8,525 nucleotides of DNA, from the NCBI GenBank assembly GCA_009693885.1, contig SHWK01000037.1:1-8525 (forward strand), written 5' to 3'. The stretch is from Rickettsiales bacterium (lineage in GTDB: Bacteria > Pseudomonadota > Alphaproteobacteria > Rickettsiales > UBA1997). The notes under the pieces are model-generated. The model saw nothing but the letters and a program-made list of their open reading frames with translations. It was not told the origin of the DNA and made no database searches. Made by a program: the position numbers and the translations under genes. This document shows, piece by piece, positions 1-6,925 of the stretch; positions within the stretch are counted from its first letter, which is position 1, and each line of letters begins with the position of its first letter.

Positions 1-314
1 TCAATAATTTTTTGAGCCACCAAATGCCTGTTTGAACCATTGTCATCGCAAACAATATCAACTATAGTCTTATCTGATTCTGACATTTTTTGTGAAAGGA
101 AATCTTTTAGCTTCTGGCCACTCACAGCAACACAAGCAGCACTAATATTATCCTCTGAATTATTCGACAGACCCAACTTGTAATTCTCTTCGGTAGCTAG
201 AGAAAAATCCATGCCACGATATTTTGTCGCGACGCGAAATCCCCTAGCTGCTATGGCGACGGCAGGAGCCCTTGCCGCCACCGCTCTAGCAACTCTTACA
301 AAAGCAGTTAACAT
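1..314 (-). CDS. Unrecognised protein with Arg-rich amphipathic N-terminus, 5' part only (runs off left edge)
   Basis: An open frame of 104 codons starts at the ATG at 314-312, has no stop, and leaves the window at base 1, so the C-terminus is missing. I do not recognise the family. Residues 1-35 contain no acidic residue, six Arg (7, 10, 15, 24, 27, 33) and one Lys (31), and are otherwise Ala/Val-rich. Residues 2-14 plot as an amphipathic helix with R7 and R10 on one face, and an R-G-F triplet sits at 24-26. This resembles a mitochondrial presequence more than a bacterial Sec signal, since no uninterrupted hydrophobic core exists. From residue 36 the composition becomes ordinary, polar and mixed-charge. 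The gene begins 11 nt after the porin stop on the same strand, so co-transcription is likely; no Shine-Dalgarno is seen. Bases 241-300 are 63% G+C by count, well above the surroundings. Five of the seven Arg codons are AGA/AGG, but the porin also uses these. An alternative start is Met35 (212), which would remove the basic segment. Confidence 0.6.
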   Translation of the reverse strand, partial: MLTAFVRVARAVAARAPAVAIAARGFRVATKYRGMDFSLATEENYKLGLSNNSEDNISAACVAVSGQKLKDFLSQKMSESDKTIVDIVCDDNGSNRHLVAQKII

Positions 315-325
315 AATTTATTCAA

Positions 326-1600
326 TTAAAAAGATACTTGCGCCCTCAAAGAAAGTGCATTAAACCGCTGATCGAAACCTTGCCTAACATCAGTAGTAGA
401 TCTTTGATAGTTAAGCATCAAGCACGTATTTTCATTTAAATACCAATTAATTGCCGCAGTAACCTCTTGAGTTTTGCCAAGCGTAACATTGGTGCCACGA
501 TAACTATCATTTTTGTCAAGACTAGAGAAGCGTGCGGCTAATTCCCACGCGCCTATTCCACCCCTATCAAATGGATTCTTAACTTTTACCGTTGAAAAAT
601 CACCCGTTTTAACGCGGTATTCTTTTTGGTCGCCAGTTAAAAACCATGAGGCTTGCACATAAAAACCATCGAAATTGGTTTTGGTGCCCGTAGTAGAAAC
701 CACTCCGGTACCTTGCGCATTATTATCATGGTTAACTCGATTAATTATATATTCACTTTGCAAATAAACTGATTTTATTTTTCCAGCTATTTCAAAATCG
801 AGATAACTTTCGTGATCAATTGAATCGGCCGTAACATTTCCTGTGGCTCCTACTCTGGTATTGCGATTTTTACCAAAATAGCTACCCGATAAACCTAAAT
901 GCAACAAGGCATCCGCGTTATTAATTGGCGCATAACTAAATCTACTTGAAACCGAATAAGTGCTATCATCATTTCTGGTTTGCGTGGCAGTATTCGCCTG
1001 AATCGCATCACCAAAAACTCCAAAAGCCGCCTGCCAATCAGTGCCGAATCTTGCAACTTGTGCACCAACCAACCGCGAAGGTGTAGAAGCTGTAATGATC
1101 GAGCGCTCAATAAAAGTAACATTGGCAACGCTGGTAATTTTTTCTAGAGAAAATGAAGGCTTGAAATTACCGATTTTAAACTCCATATTTTTTACCCCTT
1201 GATAGGCAAAAAATGCGTCGGTTATTAATCCCGCAGCAAAATCATTTTGAAAACGATATGTTATATCTTTAGTGACATTTCCCGTAATAGATAGCCGCAA
1301 TCTTCTGATATCGGCGCCATCTTTTTTAGTATCAGTAGTGTTTTTTTCATTGAACCACTTGCCTTCAACTTGCATAAAGCCGTTGATTTTAGCATTTTCT
1401 AGCAAGGTAGTGATTTGGTTTTTAGCATTGTTGGGATCGAGAGGTGTTTGGGGCTTTGCTTCGGCAAGTTTTTCAACTTTTGCCTCAAGCTGTTTTAATC
1501 GTGCGGTGAGTTCTTGTTCTTTGGCGGTTGCCGCAAAAACATTGGTAGAGTAGCTCACAACACAAATTTGTATTGCCACAAGTAATAGGAGAAATTTCAT
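326..1600 (-). CDS. Outer-membrane porin, phosphate-selective porin O/P type
   Basis: The 424-residue product is predicted to form a beta-barrel channel in the outer membrane. Residues 1-23 form a Sec signal peptide (Lys2, hydrophobic 3-16, V-F-A before the likely cut at 23/24). Residues 26-48 are a charged heptad-like coiled coil, as found at the N-terminus of OprP/OprO-type porins. The mature chain begins its barrel near residue 73 (INGFMQVEGKWF), continues through IRRLRLSITGNV and YRFQNDFA, and shows alternating amphipathic strands to a C-terminal Phe424 (RAQVSF), the usual BAM recognition end. The length is typical for the family. The family name covers porins of varied specificity, so phosphate is not established as the substrate, and no pst/pho gene is visible. 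A good sigma70-like promoter lies at 1734-1761. No Shine-Dalgarno precedes the ATG. The gene is likely co-transcribed with the unrecognised gene starting 11 nt downstream. Confidence 0.85.
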   Translation of the reverse strand: MKFLLLLVAIQICVVSYSTNVFAATAKEQELTARLKQLEAKVEKLAEAKPQTPLDPNNAKNQITTLLENAKINGFMQVEGKWFNEKNTTDTKKDGADIRRLRLSITGNVTKDITYRFQNDFAAGLITDAFFAYQGVKNMEFKIGNFKPSFSLEKITSVANVTFIERSIITASTPSRLVGAQVARFGTDWQAAFGVFGDAIQANTATQTRNDDSTYSVSSRFSYAPINNADALLHLGLSGSYFGKNRNTRVGATGNVTADSIDHESYLDFEIAGKIKSVYLQSEYIINRVNHDNNAQGTGVVSTTGTKTNFDGFYVQASWFLTGDQKEYRVKTGDFSTVKVKNPFDRGGIGAWELAARFSSLDKNDSYRGTNVTLGKTQEVTAAINWYLNENTCLMLNYQRSTTDVRQGFDQRFNALSLRAQVSF

Positions 1601-1670
1601 TATTTATTTTAAGTTTAAACAACAAAATTATGACTTATTTTTGTTTTCAGTTTTGAACAGGATTAAATTT

Positions 1671-1694
1671 AAATTCTTAAAAAATCAAGAATTT
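1671..1694 (-). promoter_or_regulatory. Hairpin in the porin mRNA leader
   Basis: AAATTCTT and AAGAATTT form a perfect 8-bp inverted repeat around an 8-nt loop, about 70 nt upstream of the porin ATG and inside its predicted leader. It is A/T-rich and so only weakly stable, and no U-tract makes it a clear terminator in the porin direction. It could affect stability or translation of the porin mRNA; the role is inferred from position alone. Confidence 0.3.
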
Positions 1695-1717
1695 AGCCCT
1701 CTAGCGGCAAAAGCCAT
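1685..1717 (-). CDS. Possible 10-codon leader ORF upstream of the porin
   Basis: Within the predicted porin leader an ATG at 1717-1715 opens MAFAARGLNS followed by TGA at 1687-1685. The ATG lies about 10 nt after the predicted transcription start, with no Shine-Dalgarno. The last codons and the stop overlap the 5' arm of the leader hairpin (1671-1694), so translating it would open that hairpin. A reading frame this short can occur by chance. There is no run of a single amino acid of the kind seen in attenuation leaders. Confidence 0.15.
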   Translation of the reverse strand: MAFAARGLNS

Positions 1718-1733
1718 TTAGTTGACGGCGCGT

Positions 1734-1761
1734 ATTATACTGACTAATTATTGATTGTCTA
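1734..1761 (-). promoter_or_regulatory. Probable sigma70 promoter for the porin
   Basis: Read on the minus strand, TAGACA (1761-1756, 5/6 to the -35 consensus) is followed by a 16-nt spacer and a perfect TATAAT (1739-1734). The expected transcription start is near 1727, giving a leader of about 125 nt before the porin ATG at 1600. This separates the porin from the fur-metallopeptidase pair upstream on the same strand. Called by eye only. Confidence 0.6.
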
Positions 1762-1842
1762 TTCTTGGGATAGAAAAATACATTACTCATATTGATTTAC
1801 CCTCTGAATATACTGTACAGCCTTGATTTAAGGCTTCTTGAT

Positions 1843-2772
1843 CTATTTTTTCTTATCCTCAAGCTCTTGATATTTTTGCCACCCCACCTGCCACTGCGCA
1901 TTTGACTTTACATTTTTTGACCAAGATTTTTTGCCGCCCTCACCTTGCTGCTTATAGAAAGAATCTGCGCTATCTTGAAATTTTTTTTCCGGCTTTTCTA
2001 GTCGAACTTGAGCAGCAATTGCATCGGTTTTTTGTACAATTTTTGGATCAATTTTATTTCTAATTTTTGGATTAAAAATTTTGGTAATAAAATTAGTGGT
2101 GTTAACAAAAAAGTCCATGACTTCAGCGCTGGTGAAGTCTCCTGAACCATGAACATCACGAGTTATTGATAATAATTCAAAATAACGCGCGAATAATTCA
2201 GAAAGATATTGTTGTGGTGGATATGCTTTTAAAGCATCAAACATTAAACGCTTAATTTGTGCATTAAGGGTTTTTAGTGAAGCCTGACGAATATTGAGTG
2301 ACGCGTGCTGCGCAACATATCCTGATTTTTTTTTATCACCATATTTATCATTTAATTCATCAATAATACTTAAAATATTTAGATCTACACTTAAACATTT
2401 ATTAAATTCTACACCCAAATCGATTCCACTTTCAAACTCAAGAGCGTGCGCCATCTCATGCGCCAGCACATTATGAGAAAAACTTTTTAAGATAATGGTT
2501 TTTTTAATTTGAGGAGAAAACCTTCCCAAAATAGCATTAAAAACTTTGCTTTGTTCGGTTAAATAACAACCAACATTAGTATCCCAACCCTTGATAATCT
2601 TAACTTCAAAGTGCAAATCTTTTTCTTGGATTTTAGTTAAAATTAAATCAAGTCCATCTTTAAAAATATCAATACGATAAAGATCGGCAAAAAATCGGGC
2701 AAATTTTTCACTTTCGTCCAAGCCTTCAAATTTAAGCTGCGGATTGATTATTTGCTGCAAAACCACTGACAT
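1843..2772 (-). CDS. Putative soluble zinc metallopeptidase (HExxH), function unknown
   Basis: The 309-residue protein carries HEMAH at residues 105-109, in the context VLAHEMAHALEFESG. This fits a zinc-binding helix in which His105 and His109 are ligands and Glu106 is the catalytic base. A plausible third ligand is Glu192 in SELFARYFE (191-199), about 83 residues downstream, an arrangement reminiscent of gluzincin-type peptidases, including those related to anthrax lethal factor. The family assignment beyond HExxH is inference. No signal peptide or membrane segment is visible, so it should be cytoplasmic unless exported by a dedicated system. The C-terminal 50 residues (260-309) are Lys/Gln-rich with three Trp (284, 294, 298) and end in KKK. 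Its ATG lies 5 nt after the fur stop, so the two genes are almost certainly co-transcribed and probably translationally coupled. There is no Shine-Dalgarno. I know of no established role for such a partner of Fur. Confidence 0.7.
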   Translation of the reverse strand: MSVVLQQIINPQLKFEGLDESEKFARFFADLYRIDIFKDGLDLILTKIQEKDLHFEVKIIKGWDTNVGCYLTEQSKVFNAILGRFSPQIKKTIILKSFSHNVLAHEMAHALEFESGIDLGVEFNKCLSVDLNILSIIDELNDKYGDKKKSGYVAQHASLNIRQASLKTLNAQIKRLMFDALKAYPPQQYLSELFARYFELLSITRDVHGSGDFTSAEVMDFFVNTTNFITKIFNPKIRNKIDPKIVQKTDAIAAQVRLEKPEKKFQDSADSFYKQQGEGGKKSWSKNVKSNAQWQVGWQKYQELEDKKK

Positions 2773-2777
2773 AATTT

Positions 2778-3194
2778 TTATTTTTTTAAAGGCTTACAAT
2801 AAAGCTCTAACCTGTGCCCGACAAGCTCATAGCCCATATCTTTAGCAATTTTATCCTTCAAATTTTCGAGCTCGATATTGAAAAATTCATATACCTTGCC
2901 GCTTGAAACATCAATTAAATGATCATGATGCTCGCCCTCTTCCACCATTTCATAATGCGCTTTATTGCTATTGCCAAATTCATGCTTAGCAATTACACCT
3001 GATTCTTCTAATAATTTTAACGTTCGATAAACTGTGGCTATACCAATGCGAGAGTTGATTTTATTAGCTTGGCGCAATACTTCTTCGACATCAAGATGAT
3101 CTTTTGATGCGTTAATTATTTGCGCAATTATTCGACGATTTTCAGTGAGTTTTACGCTATTTTTTTGACAGAGTTCTTCGATTTTTGATAACAT
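2778..3194 (-). CDS. fur: Fur family metal-responsive transcriptional repressor
   Basis: The 138-residue product has the usual Fur length and order. An N-terminal winged helix ends in the recognition helix IGIATVYRTLKLL (50-62). A dimerisation and metal-binding domain follows with HHDH at 89-92, GKVYEFF at 99-105 and the terminal signature GHRLELY (126-132). The CxxC zinc site of E. coli Fur is absent: after HHDHLI the two cysteine positions hold Asp95 and Ser98. This is typical of alphaproteobacterial Fur/Mur, so the sensed metal could be iron or manganese. The family normally represses metal-uptake genes by binding DNA when metal-loaded. I chose ATG 3194 rather than TTG 3200, two codons upstream, because ATG is the stronger start and gives the usual family beginning; neither has a Shine-Dalgarno. 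It is divergent from guaB and is followed 5 nt later by the metallopeptidase-like gene. I see no clear Fur box in its upstream region. Confidence 0.92.
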   Translation of the reverse strand: MLSKIEELCQKNSVKLTENRRIIAQIINASKDHLDVEEVLRQANKINSRIGIATVYRTLKLLEESGVIAKHEFGNSNKAHYEMVEEGEHHDHLIDVSSGKVYEFFNIELENLKDKIAKDMGYELVGHRLELYCKPLKK

Positions 3195-3208
3195 AAGCAA
3201 AGTTTAAA

Positions 3209-3237
3209 TTGATTTTAGAAGTTTAGTGCTTCAGAAT
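3209..3237 (+). promoter_or_regulatory. Candidate guaB promoter
   Basis: TTGATT (3209-3214) and CAGAAT (3232-3237) are 17 nt apart, each 4 of 6 to consensus, giving a predicted leader of about 25 nt before ATG 3270. The elements interleave with those of the candidate fur promoter, so polymerase could probably occupy only one at a time if both are real. Tentative, by eye. Confidence 0.35.
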
Positions 3238-3248
3238 ATATCGCTCAA
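3220..3248 (-). promoter_or_regulatory. Candidate fur promoter
   Basis: On the minus strand TTGAGC (3248-3243) and TAAACT (3225-3220) are separated by 17 nt, each matching the sigma70 consensus at 4 of 6 positions. The predicted transcript would begin near 3213, leaving a leader of about 19 nt before ATG 3194. It overlaps the candidate guaB promoter on the other strand. Tentative, by eye. Confidence 0.4.
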
Positions 3249-3269
3249 CTCTAATCTTTAATATTAGGT

Positions 3270-4760
3270 ATGACAAAAAATCGCAACAAAAATATCACAG
3301 AACTTTCATACTCATTCACTTTTGATGATGTTCTATTGAAGCCTGCTTTCTCAGAAGTTTTACCCACTGAAGCTGATACAAAAACTAGAATCACAAAAAA
3401 TATCGAGCTCAATATTCCCATTATTTCGGCAGCGATGGATACTGTCACTGAATCTCGCTTGGCAATAGCAATGGCGCAGTCTGGTGGTATTGGCTGCATT
3501 CACAAAAATTTATCGATCAAAGATCAAGCTGATGAAGTTCGTCGCGTCAAAAAATTTGAGGCTGGCGTGGTTACCAACCCAGTTACCATCACGCCCGATG
3601 AAACTCTCGGTGATGCATTAAAATTGATGGAAGAATATGGCATTTCTGGAATTCCTGTTGTTAAAACTGGCAGCAAAAAACTCGTGGGAATCCTCACCAA
3701 TCGTGATGTGCGCTTTGCTACCGATAAAAAACAGCTGGTTAAACATCTAATGACCAAAGATAACCTTATCACCACCAATCAAGGCGTGAGTAAGCTTGAA
3801 GCTCGTGATCTTTTGCACAAAAACAAAATTGAACGCATTATTTTAGTTGATGCAAGCGGCAACTGCGTTGGCCTGATAACAGGTAAAGATATCGAAAAAA
3901 CTAAACAATTTCCTCACGCCGTTAAAGATAAGGATGGGCGCTTACGCGTTGCTGCCGCTACTTCGGTAGGCAAAGATGGCATTAAACGCGCTGAGGCTTT
4001 GATTGAAGCAGGGGTTGATATTTTAGTGGTCGATACCGCTCACGGGCACTCTGCTGGCGTGATAGAAACCGTTCGCCAAATCAAAAAAATGTATCCAAAA
4101 CAAGAAATTATCGCTGGCAATATCGCCACCAAAGAAGCAGCTAAAGCCTTGGTAGAAGCTGGCGCAGATGCGGTTAAGGTTGGTATTGGCCCCGGCTCTA
4201 TTTGCACCACAAGAATCGTGGCAGGCGTTGGCGTTCCTCAGCTCTCGGCGATTATGGATGTTGTCGAATATTGCAATTCAGTGAAAATTCCAGTTATTTC
4301 TGATGGTGGAATTCGTTTTTCTGGCGATTTGGCCAAAGCCATTGCATCAGGCGCCTCTTGCGTTATGCTTGGTGGCTTGCTTGCTGGCGCCGAAGAAACC
4401 CCCGGAGAAATCGTTCTATTTAAAGGTCGCTCATATAAAGTCTATCGCGGCATGGGATCTCTTGGCGCAATGGCTCGCGGCTCTGCTGATCGCTATTTTC
4501 AAGCCGATGTTGAAGATAAAATGAAGCTGGTTCCTGAAGGTGTTGAAGGCCGCGTTCCTTACAAAGGCGCAGCCGCTGATGTTCTTCATCAATTGGTTGG
4601 TGGGCTAAAATCTGCAATGGGCTATACTGGCAACGCCACAATTGAGGCAATGCGCAAAAATTGTAGCTTTGTTCGCATCACTAATTCTGGTTTGCGTGAG
4701 AGCCATCCGCACTCGATTACCATCACTTCTGAATCGCCAAATTATACTACAGAAAGTTAG
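3270..4760 (+). CDS. guaB: IMP dehydrogenase
   Basis: GuaB oxidises IMP to XMP with NAD+, the committed and rate-limiting step to GMP, in the cytoplasm as a tetramer. The 496-residue length is standard. The barrel starts with SFTFDDVLLKP (15-25) and IISAAMDTVTE (51-61). Two CBS domains follow at about 100-150 (VVTNPVTITPDETLGDAL) and 158-212. The barrel resumes with VVDTAHGHS (253-261), the catalytic loop GPGSICTTRIVAGVG (307-321) with nucleophile Cys312, the phosphate-binding SDGGIRFSGD (344-353), and the flap with Arg408-Tyr409 (ADRYFQ). All key residues are present, so it should be active. The CBS pair suggests adenine/guanine nucleotide control. The start is ATG 3270, with only a weak TAGG very close upstream. 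The gene stands alone; guaA, often adjacent, is not here, and a strong terminator follows 24 nt after the stop. Confidence 0.97.
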   Translation: MTKNRNKNITELSYSFTFDDVLLKPAFSEVLPTEADTKTRITKNIELNIPIISAAMDTVTESRLAIAMAQSGGIGCIHKNLSIKDQADEVRRVKKFEAGVVTNPVTITPDETLGDALKLMEEYGISGIPVVKTGSKKLVGILTNRDVRFATDKKQLVKHLMTKDNLITTNQGVSKLEARDLLHKNKIERIILVDASGNCVGLITGKDIEKTKQFPHAVKDKDGRLRVAAATSVGKDGIKRAEALIEAGVDILVVDTAHGHSAGVIETVRQIKKMYPKQEIIAGNIATKEAAKALVEAGADAVKVGIGPGSICTTRIVAGVGVPQLSAIMDVVEYCNSVKIPVISDGGIRFSGDLAKAIASGASCVMLGGLLAGAEETPGEIVLFKGRSYKVYRGMGSLGAMARGSADRYFQADVEDKMKLVPEGVEGRVPYKGAAADVLHQLVGGLKSAMGYTGNATIEAMRKNCSFVRITNSGLRESHPHSITITSESPNYTTES

Positions 4761-4784
4761 TTGAGACAAAAAATCGCATAGTAT

Positions 4785-4826
4785 AAAAAAAGCCGACTTC
4801 AATATAAAATTGAAATCGGCTTTTTT
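4785..4826. terminator. Bidirectional intrinsic terminator between guaB and typA
   Basis: A run of A's (4785-4791) precedes the stem GCCGACTTCAAT (4792-4803), the loop ATAAA and the arm ATTGAAATCGGC (4809-4820), followed by six T's (4821-4826). The 12-bp stem has one C/A mismatch. Because A and T tracts flank both sides it can stop transcripts from guaB (plus) and typA (minus), which converge here. Confidence 0.88.
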
Positions 4827-4909
4827 ATTAAAGACCTCTCAAAGAAACCCTTGAAATACAGACTATTTTATTCAAGACCCTTAAAACGAATCCCTCAAAA
4901 TCAAAACTA
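4823..4909. repeat. Degenerate tandem repeat of about 43 bp at the typA 3' end
   Basis: Bases 4823-4865 and 4866-4909 align end to end, with TTTTATTMAAGACC at the start of each (13 of 14 identical) and ACTA at the end of each. By hand about three quarters of the columns match, with a few one-base gaps. The second copy ends in the typA stop codon (TAG on the minus strand). The sequence is A-rich, which inflates chance similarity, so this may be an old local duplication or coincidence. Confidence 0.35.
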
Positions 4910-6751
4910 TTCTTCTTGCACAAAATCAAATTTTGCCGCAGAAGATTTTGTTGCGCGTTTGCGTTCGTTTTGATCAAGAAACTTTTTGCGCAATCTTAAA
5001 GATTTAGGCGTAACTTCAACCAATTCATCGCCAGAAATATAAGTGATCATTTCTTCAAGGATCATCAAGCGTGGCGGGATCAAGCGGATAGCTTCATCAG
5101 CTGCCGTGGTGCGAATGTTGGTAAGTTGTTTGCCGCGCAGAATATTAACCTCAAGATCACCTGCTTTAGAGTTTTCACCGATAATCATACCCATGTAAAC
5201 TTTTTGCTGTGGCTTGATGAAAATCACGCCGCGATCTTGCAGATTCCACAAGGCATAGGCAACTGATTCTCCTGAATCGTTAGAAATTAAGGCACCATTT
5301 TTGCGTTCAGAATATTCACCCTTATAAGGAGCGTAAGCGTGAAACAGGCGGTTTAGAACCCCCGTGCCTTTTGTATCGGTTAAGAATTCACTTTGATAAC
5401 CAATTAATCCACGTGAAGGAACATAAAACACCAAGCGTGTTTTAGCGCCACCAGATGGCTTCATTTCGATCATTTCACCTTTGCGTGAAGAAAGTTTTTC
5501 GACCACAACACCGCTATAAGCATCATCAACATCGACGACGACTTCTTCAACTGGCTCAAGAATTGAATCATTCGGGCCTTTTTTGAATAGAACGCGAGGC
5601 CTTGATACTGAAAGCTCAAAGCCTTCTCTTCTCATGTTTTCGATTAGAACACCGAGTTGTAATTCTCCGCGACCACCGACTTCATAGGCGTCTTTTCCTT
5701 CCGATTCTTTGACTTTGATCGCCACATTGCTTTCTGCTTCAGCGAATAAACGATCGCGGATCATGCGTGAGGTAACTTTTGTTCCTTCTTGACCAGCAAG
5801 AGGAGAGTCATTTACACCAATTGTGATCGCCATTGTAGGCGGATTGATAGGCGTTGACTTGATTGGGGTATTGATAGACATATCGCAGATTGTATCTGCA
5901 ACCGATGCTTTTTCTAGACCAGCAATTGAAACGATATCTCCGGCCACCGCCTCATCAACAGGAATTTTATCAACACCTCTAAAGGTGTGAAGCTTGGTTA
6001 GGCGGCCTTGCTCAACCAATTTGCCATCCAAATTGATAGCTTTGAAATTCATTAAACTTCTTGCCGTGCCAGACATGATGCGACCTGTAAGCATCCGTCC
6101 AAAATATGGGTTTGATTCAAGAAGTGTGGCAAGCATTGTAAATGGCGCGTCTACATCAAATTTTGGCGGTTGAACATGTTTTAAAATAAGATTAAATAAT
6201 GGCGCTAAATCTTTGCGCTCGTCTTTTTCAAGATCGGTAACGCACCAGCCATCACGGCCCACGGCATAAAGCACAGGAAAATCTAGCTGTTGCTCATTAG
6301 CATTTAGAGAAACAAATAGATCGAAAATTTCGTTTAAAACTTCATCAACACGCGCATCTTGACGATCAACTTTATTGATAATAACAATTGGGCACAAACC
6401 TAGAGCCAAAGCTTTTGAAAGCACAAACTTAGTTTGTGGCATTGGGCCTTCAGATGAATCTACTAACAATAAACAGCTATCCGCCATTGATAATACGCGC
6501 TCAACTTCACCACCAAAATCGGCGTGGCCAGGAGTATCGATAACGTTGATTTTATTGCCTTCCCAAGTGATTGAGGTACATTTTGCTAAAATTGTGATGC
6601 CGCGCTCTTTTTCTAACGCGTTGCTATCCATAACGCGCACTTCTACCTGTTGATTGGCGCGAAAAGTTCCACTTTGTTGCAACATCGCATCGATTAAGGT
6701 TGTTTTGCCGTGATCTACGTGCGCAATGATTGCTATATTTCTGATTGTCAT
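4907..6751 (-). CDS. typA: Ribosome-associated translational GTPase TypA/BipA
   Basis: The 614-residue product belongs to the EF-G-like translational GTPases and acts at the ribosome, where the family is linked to 50S assembly and to growth under cold or other stress. The GTPase domain shows G1 AHVDHGKT (10-17), G2 GITI (51-54), G3 DTPGH (72-76) and G4 NKVD (126-129). EF-G-like domains follow, for example GRGELQLGVLIENMRREGFE and the TypA-typical SRGLIGYQSEFLTDTKGTG, then the BipA C-terminal domain ending NERKRATKSS. Length and motif order are normal. An in-frame ATG at 6787 would add 12 residues (MRGPLFIRKIFK), but I reject it: it lies in the -10 element of the best promoter, and family members begin at the equivalent of MTIRNIAIIAHVDHGKTT. 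No Shine-Dalgarno precedes 6751. The gene is transcribed alone, divergent from pth and convergent with guaB. Confidence 0.96.
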   Translation of the reverse strand: MTIRNIAIIAHVDHGKTTLIDAMLQQSGTFRANQQVEVRVMDSNALEKERGITILAKCTSITWEGNKINVIDTPGHADFGGEVERVLSMADSCLLLVDSSEGPMPQTKFVLSKALALGLCPIVIINKVDRQDARVDEVLNEIFDLFVSLNANEQQLDFPVLYAVGRDGWCVTDLEKDERKDLAPLFNLILKHVQPPKFDVDAPFTMLATLLESNPYFGRMLTGRIMSGTARSLMNFKAINLDGKLVEQGRLTKLHTFRGVDKIPVDEAVAGDIVSIAGLEKASVADTICDMSINTPIKSTPINPPTMAITIGVNDSPLAGQEGTKVTSRMIRDRLFAEAESNVAIKVKESEGKDAYEVGGRGELQLGVLIENMRREGFELSVSRPRVLFKKGPNDSILEPVEEVVVDVDDAYSGVVVEKLSSRKGEMIEMKPSGGAKTRLVFYVPSRGLIGYQSEFLTDTKGTGVLNRLFHAYAPYKGEYSERKNGALISNDSGESVAYALWNLQDRGVIFIKPQQKVYMGMIIGENSKAGDLEVNILRGKQLTNIRTTAADEAIRLIPPRLMILEEMITYISGDELVEVTPKSLRLRKKFLDQNERKRATKSSAAKFDFVQEE

Positions 6752-6785
6752 TTTAAATATTTTTCTTATGAATAAAGGGCCGCGC

Positions 6786-6813
6786 ATTGTAAATGCTGTA
6801 TTCTAACAGTCAA
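6786..6813 (-). promoter_or_regulatory. Probable typA promoter, which decides the typA start
   Basis: On the minus strand TTGACT (6813-6808, 5/6) and TACAAT (6791-6786, 5/6) are separated by 16 nt. Transcription should start near 6779, about 28 nt before ATG 6751. The upstream ATG at 6787-6785 shares its first two bases with the -10 hexamer, so it would not be in the mRNA. Confidence 0.55.
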
Positions 6814-6925
6814 TCAAGATATGAAAAAATACTTGCATCAGTGGTTTTTAGGTTGAGAATTAGTAAAGTGAACATTTTAGCTATATGAGGCTATGCATCC
6901 ATAATATCATTGAATCCAACAGATA

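Noticed and set aside
895..1553. Open frames inside the porin gene on both strands (895-1128 minus, 1272-1553 plus)
   Set aside because: They lie wholly within a well-supported porin coding sequence, have no recognisable domains or upstream signals, and look like shadow frames.
1813..1835. CTGTACAG palindrome and an AGCCTT/AAGGCT hairpin just after the metallopeptidase stop, possible LexA site or terminator
   Set aside because: The palindrome lacks the spacing of a LexA box and does not match the alphaproteobacterial GTTC-N7-GTTC form. The 6-bp hairpin has no U-run in the minus-strand direction, so it is not a convincing terminator for the gene.
3251..3778. Minus-strand open frames across the start and middle of guaB
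   Set aside because: guaB is unmistakable through its full length; the antisense frames show no family motif and no promoter or start context.
4303..4802. Open frames in other frames of the guaB 3' half, one running through the terminator
   Set aside because: They are shadows of guaB. The one at 4605-4802 would start inside the terminator hairpin, which is implausible for a gene.
6375..6653. Plus-strand frame antisense to the typA GTPase domain
   Set aside because: It is fully covered by the strongly conserved G-domain coding sequence and has no independent support.
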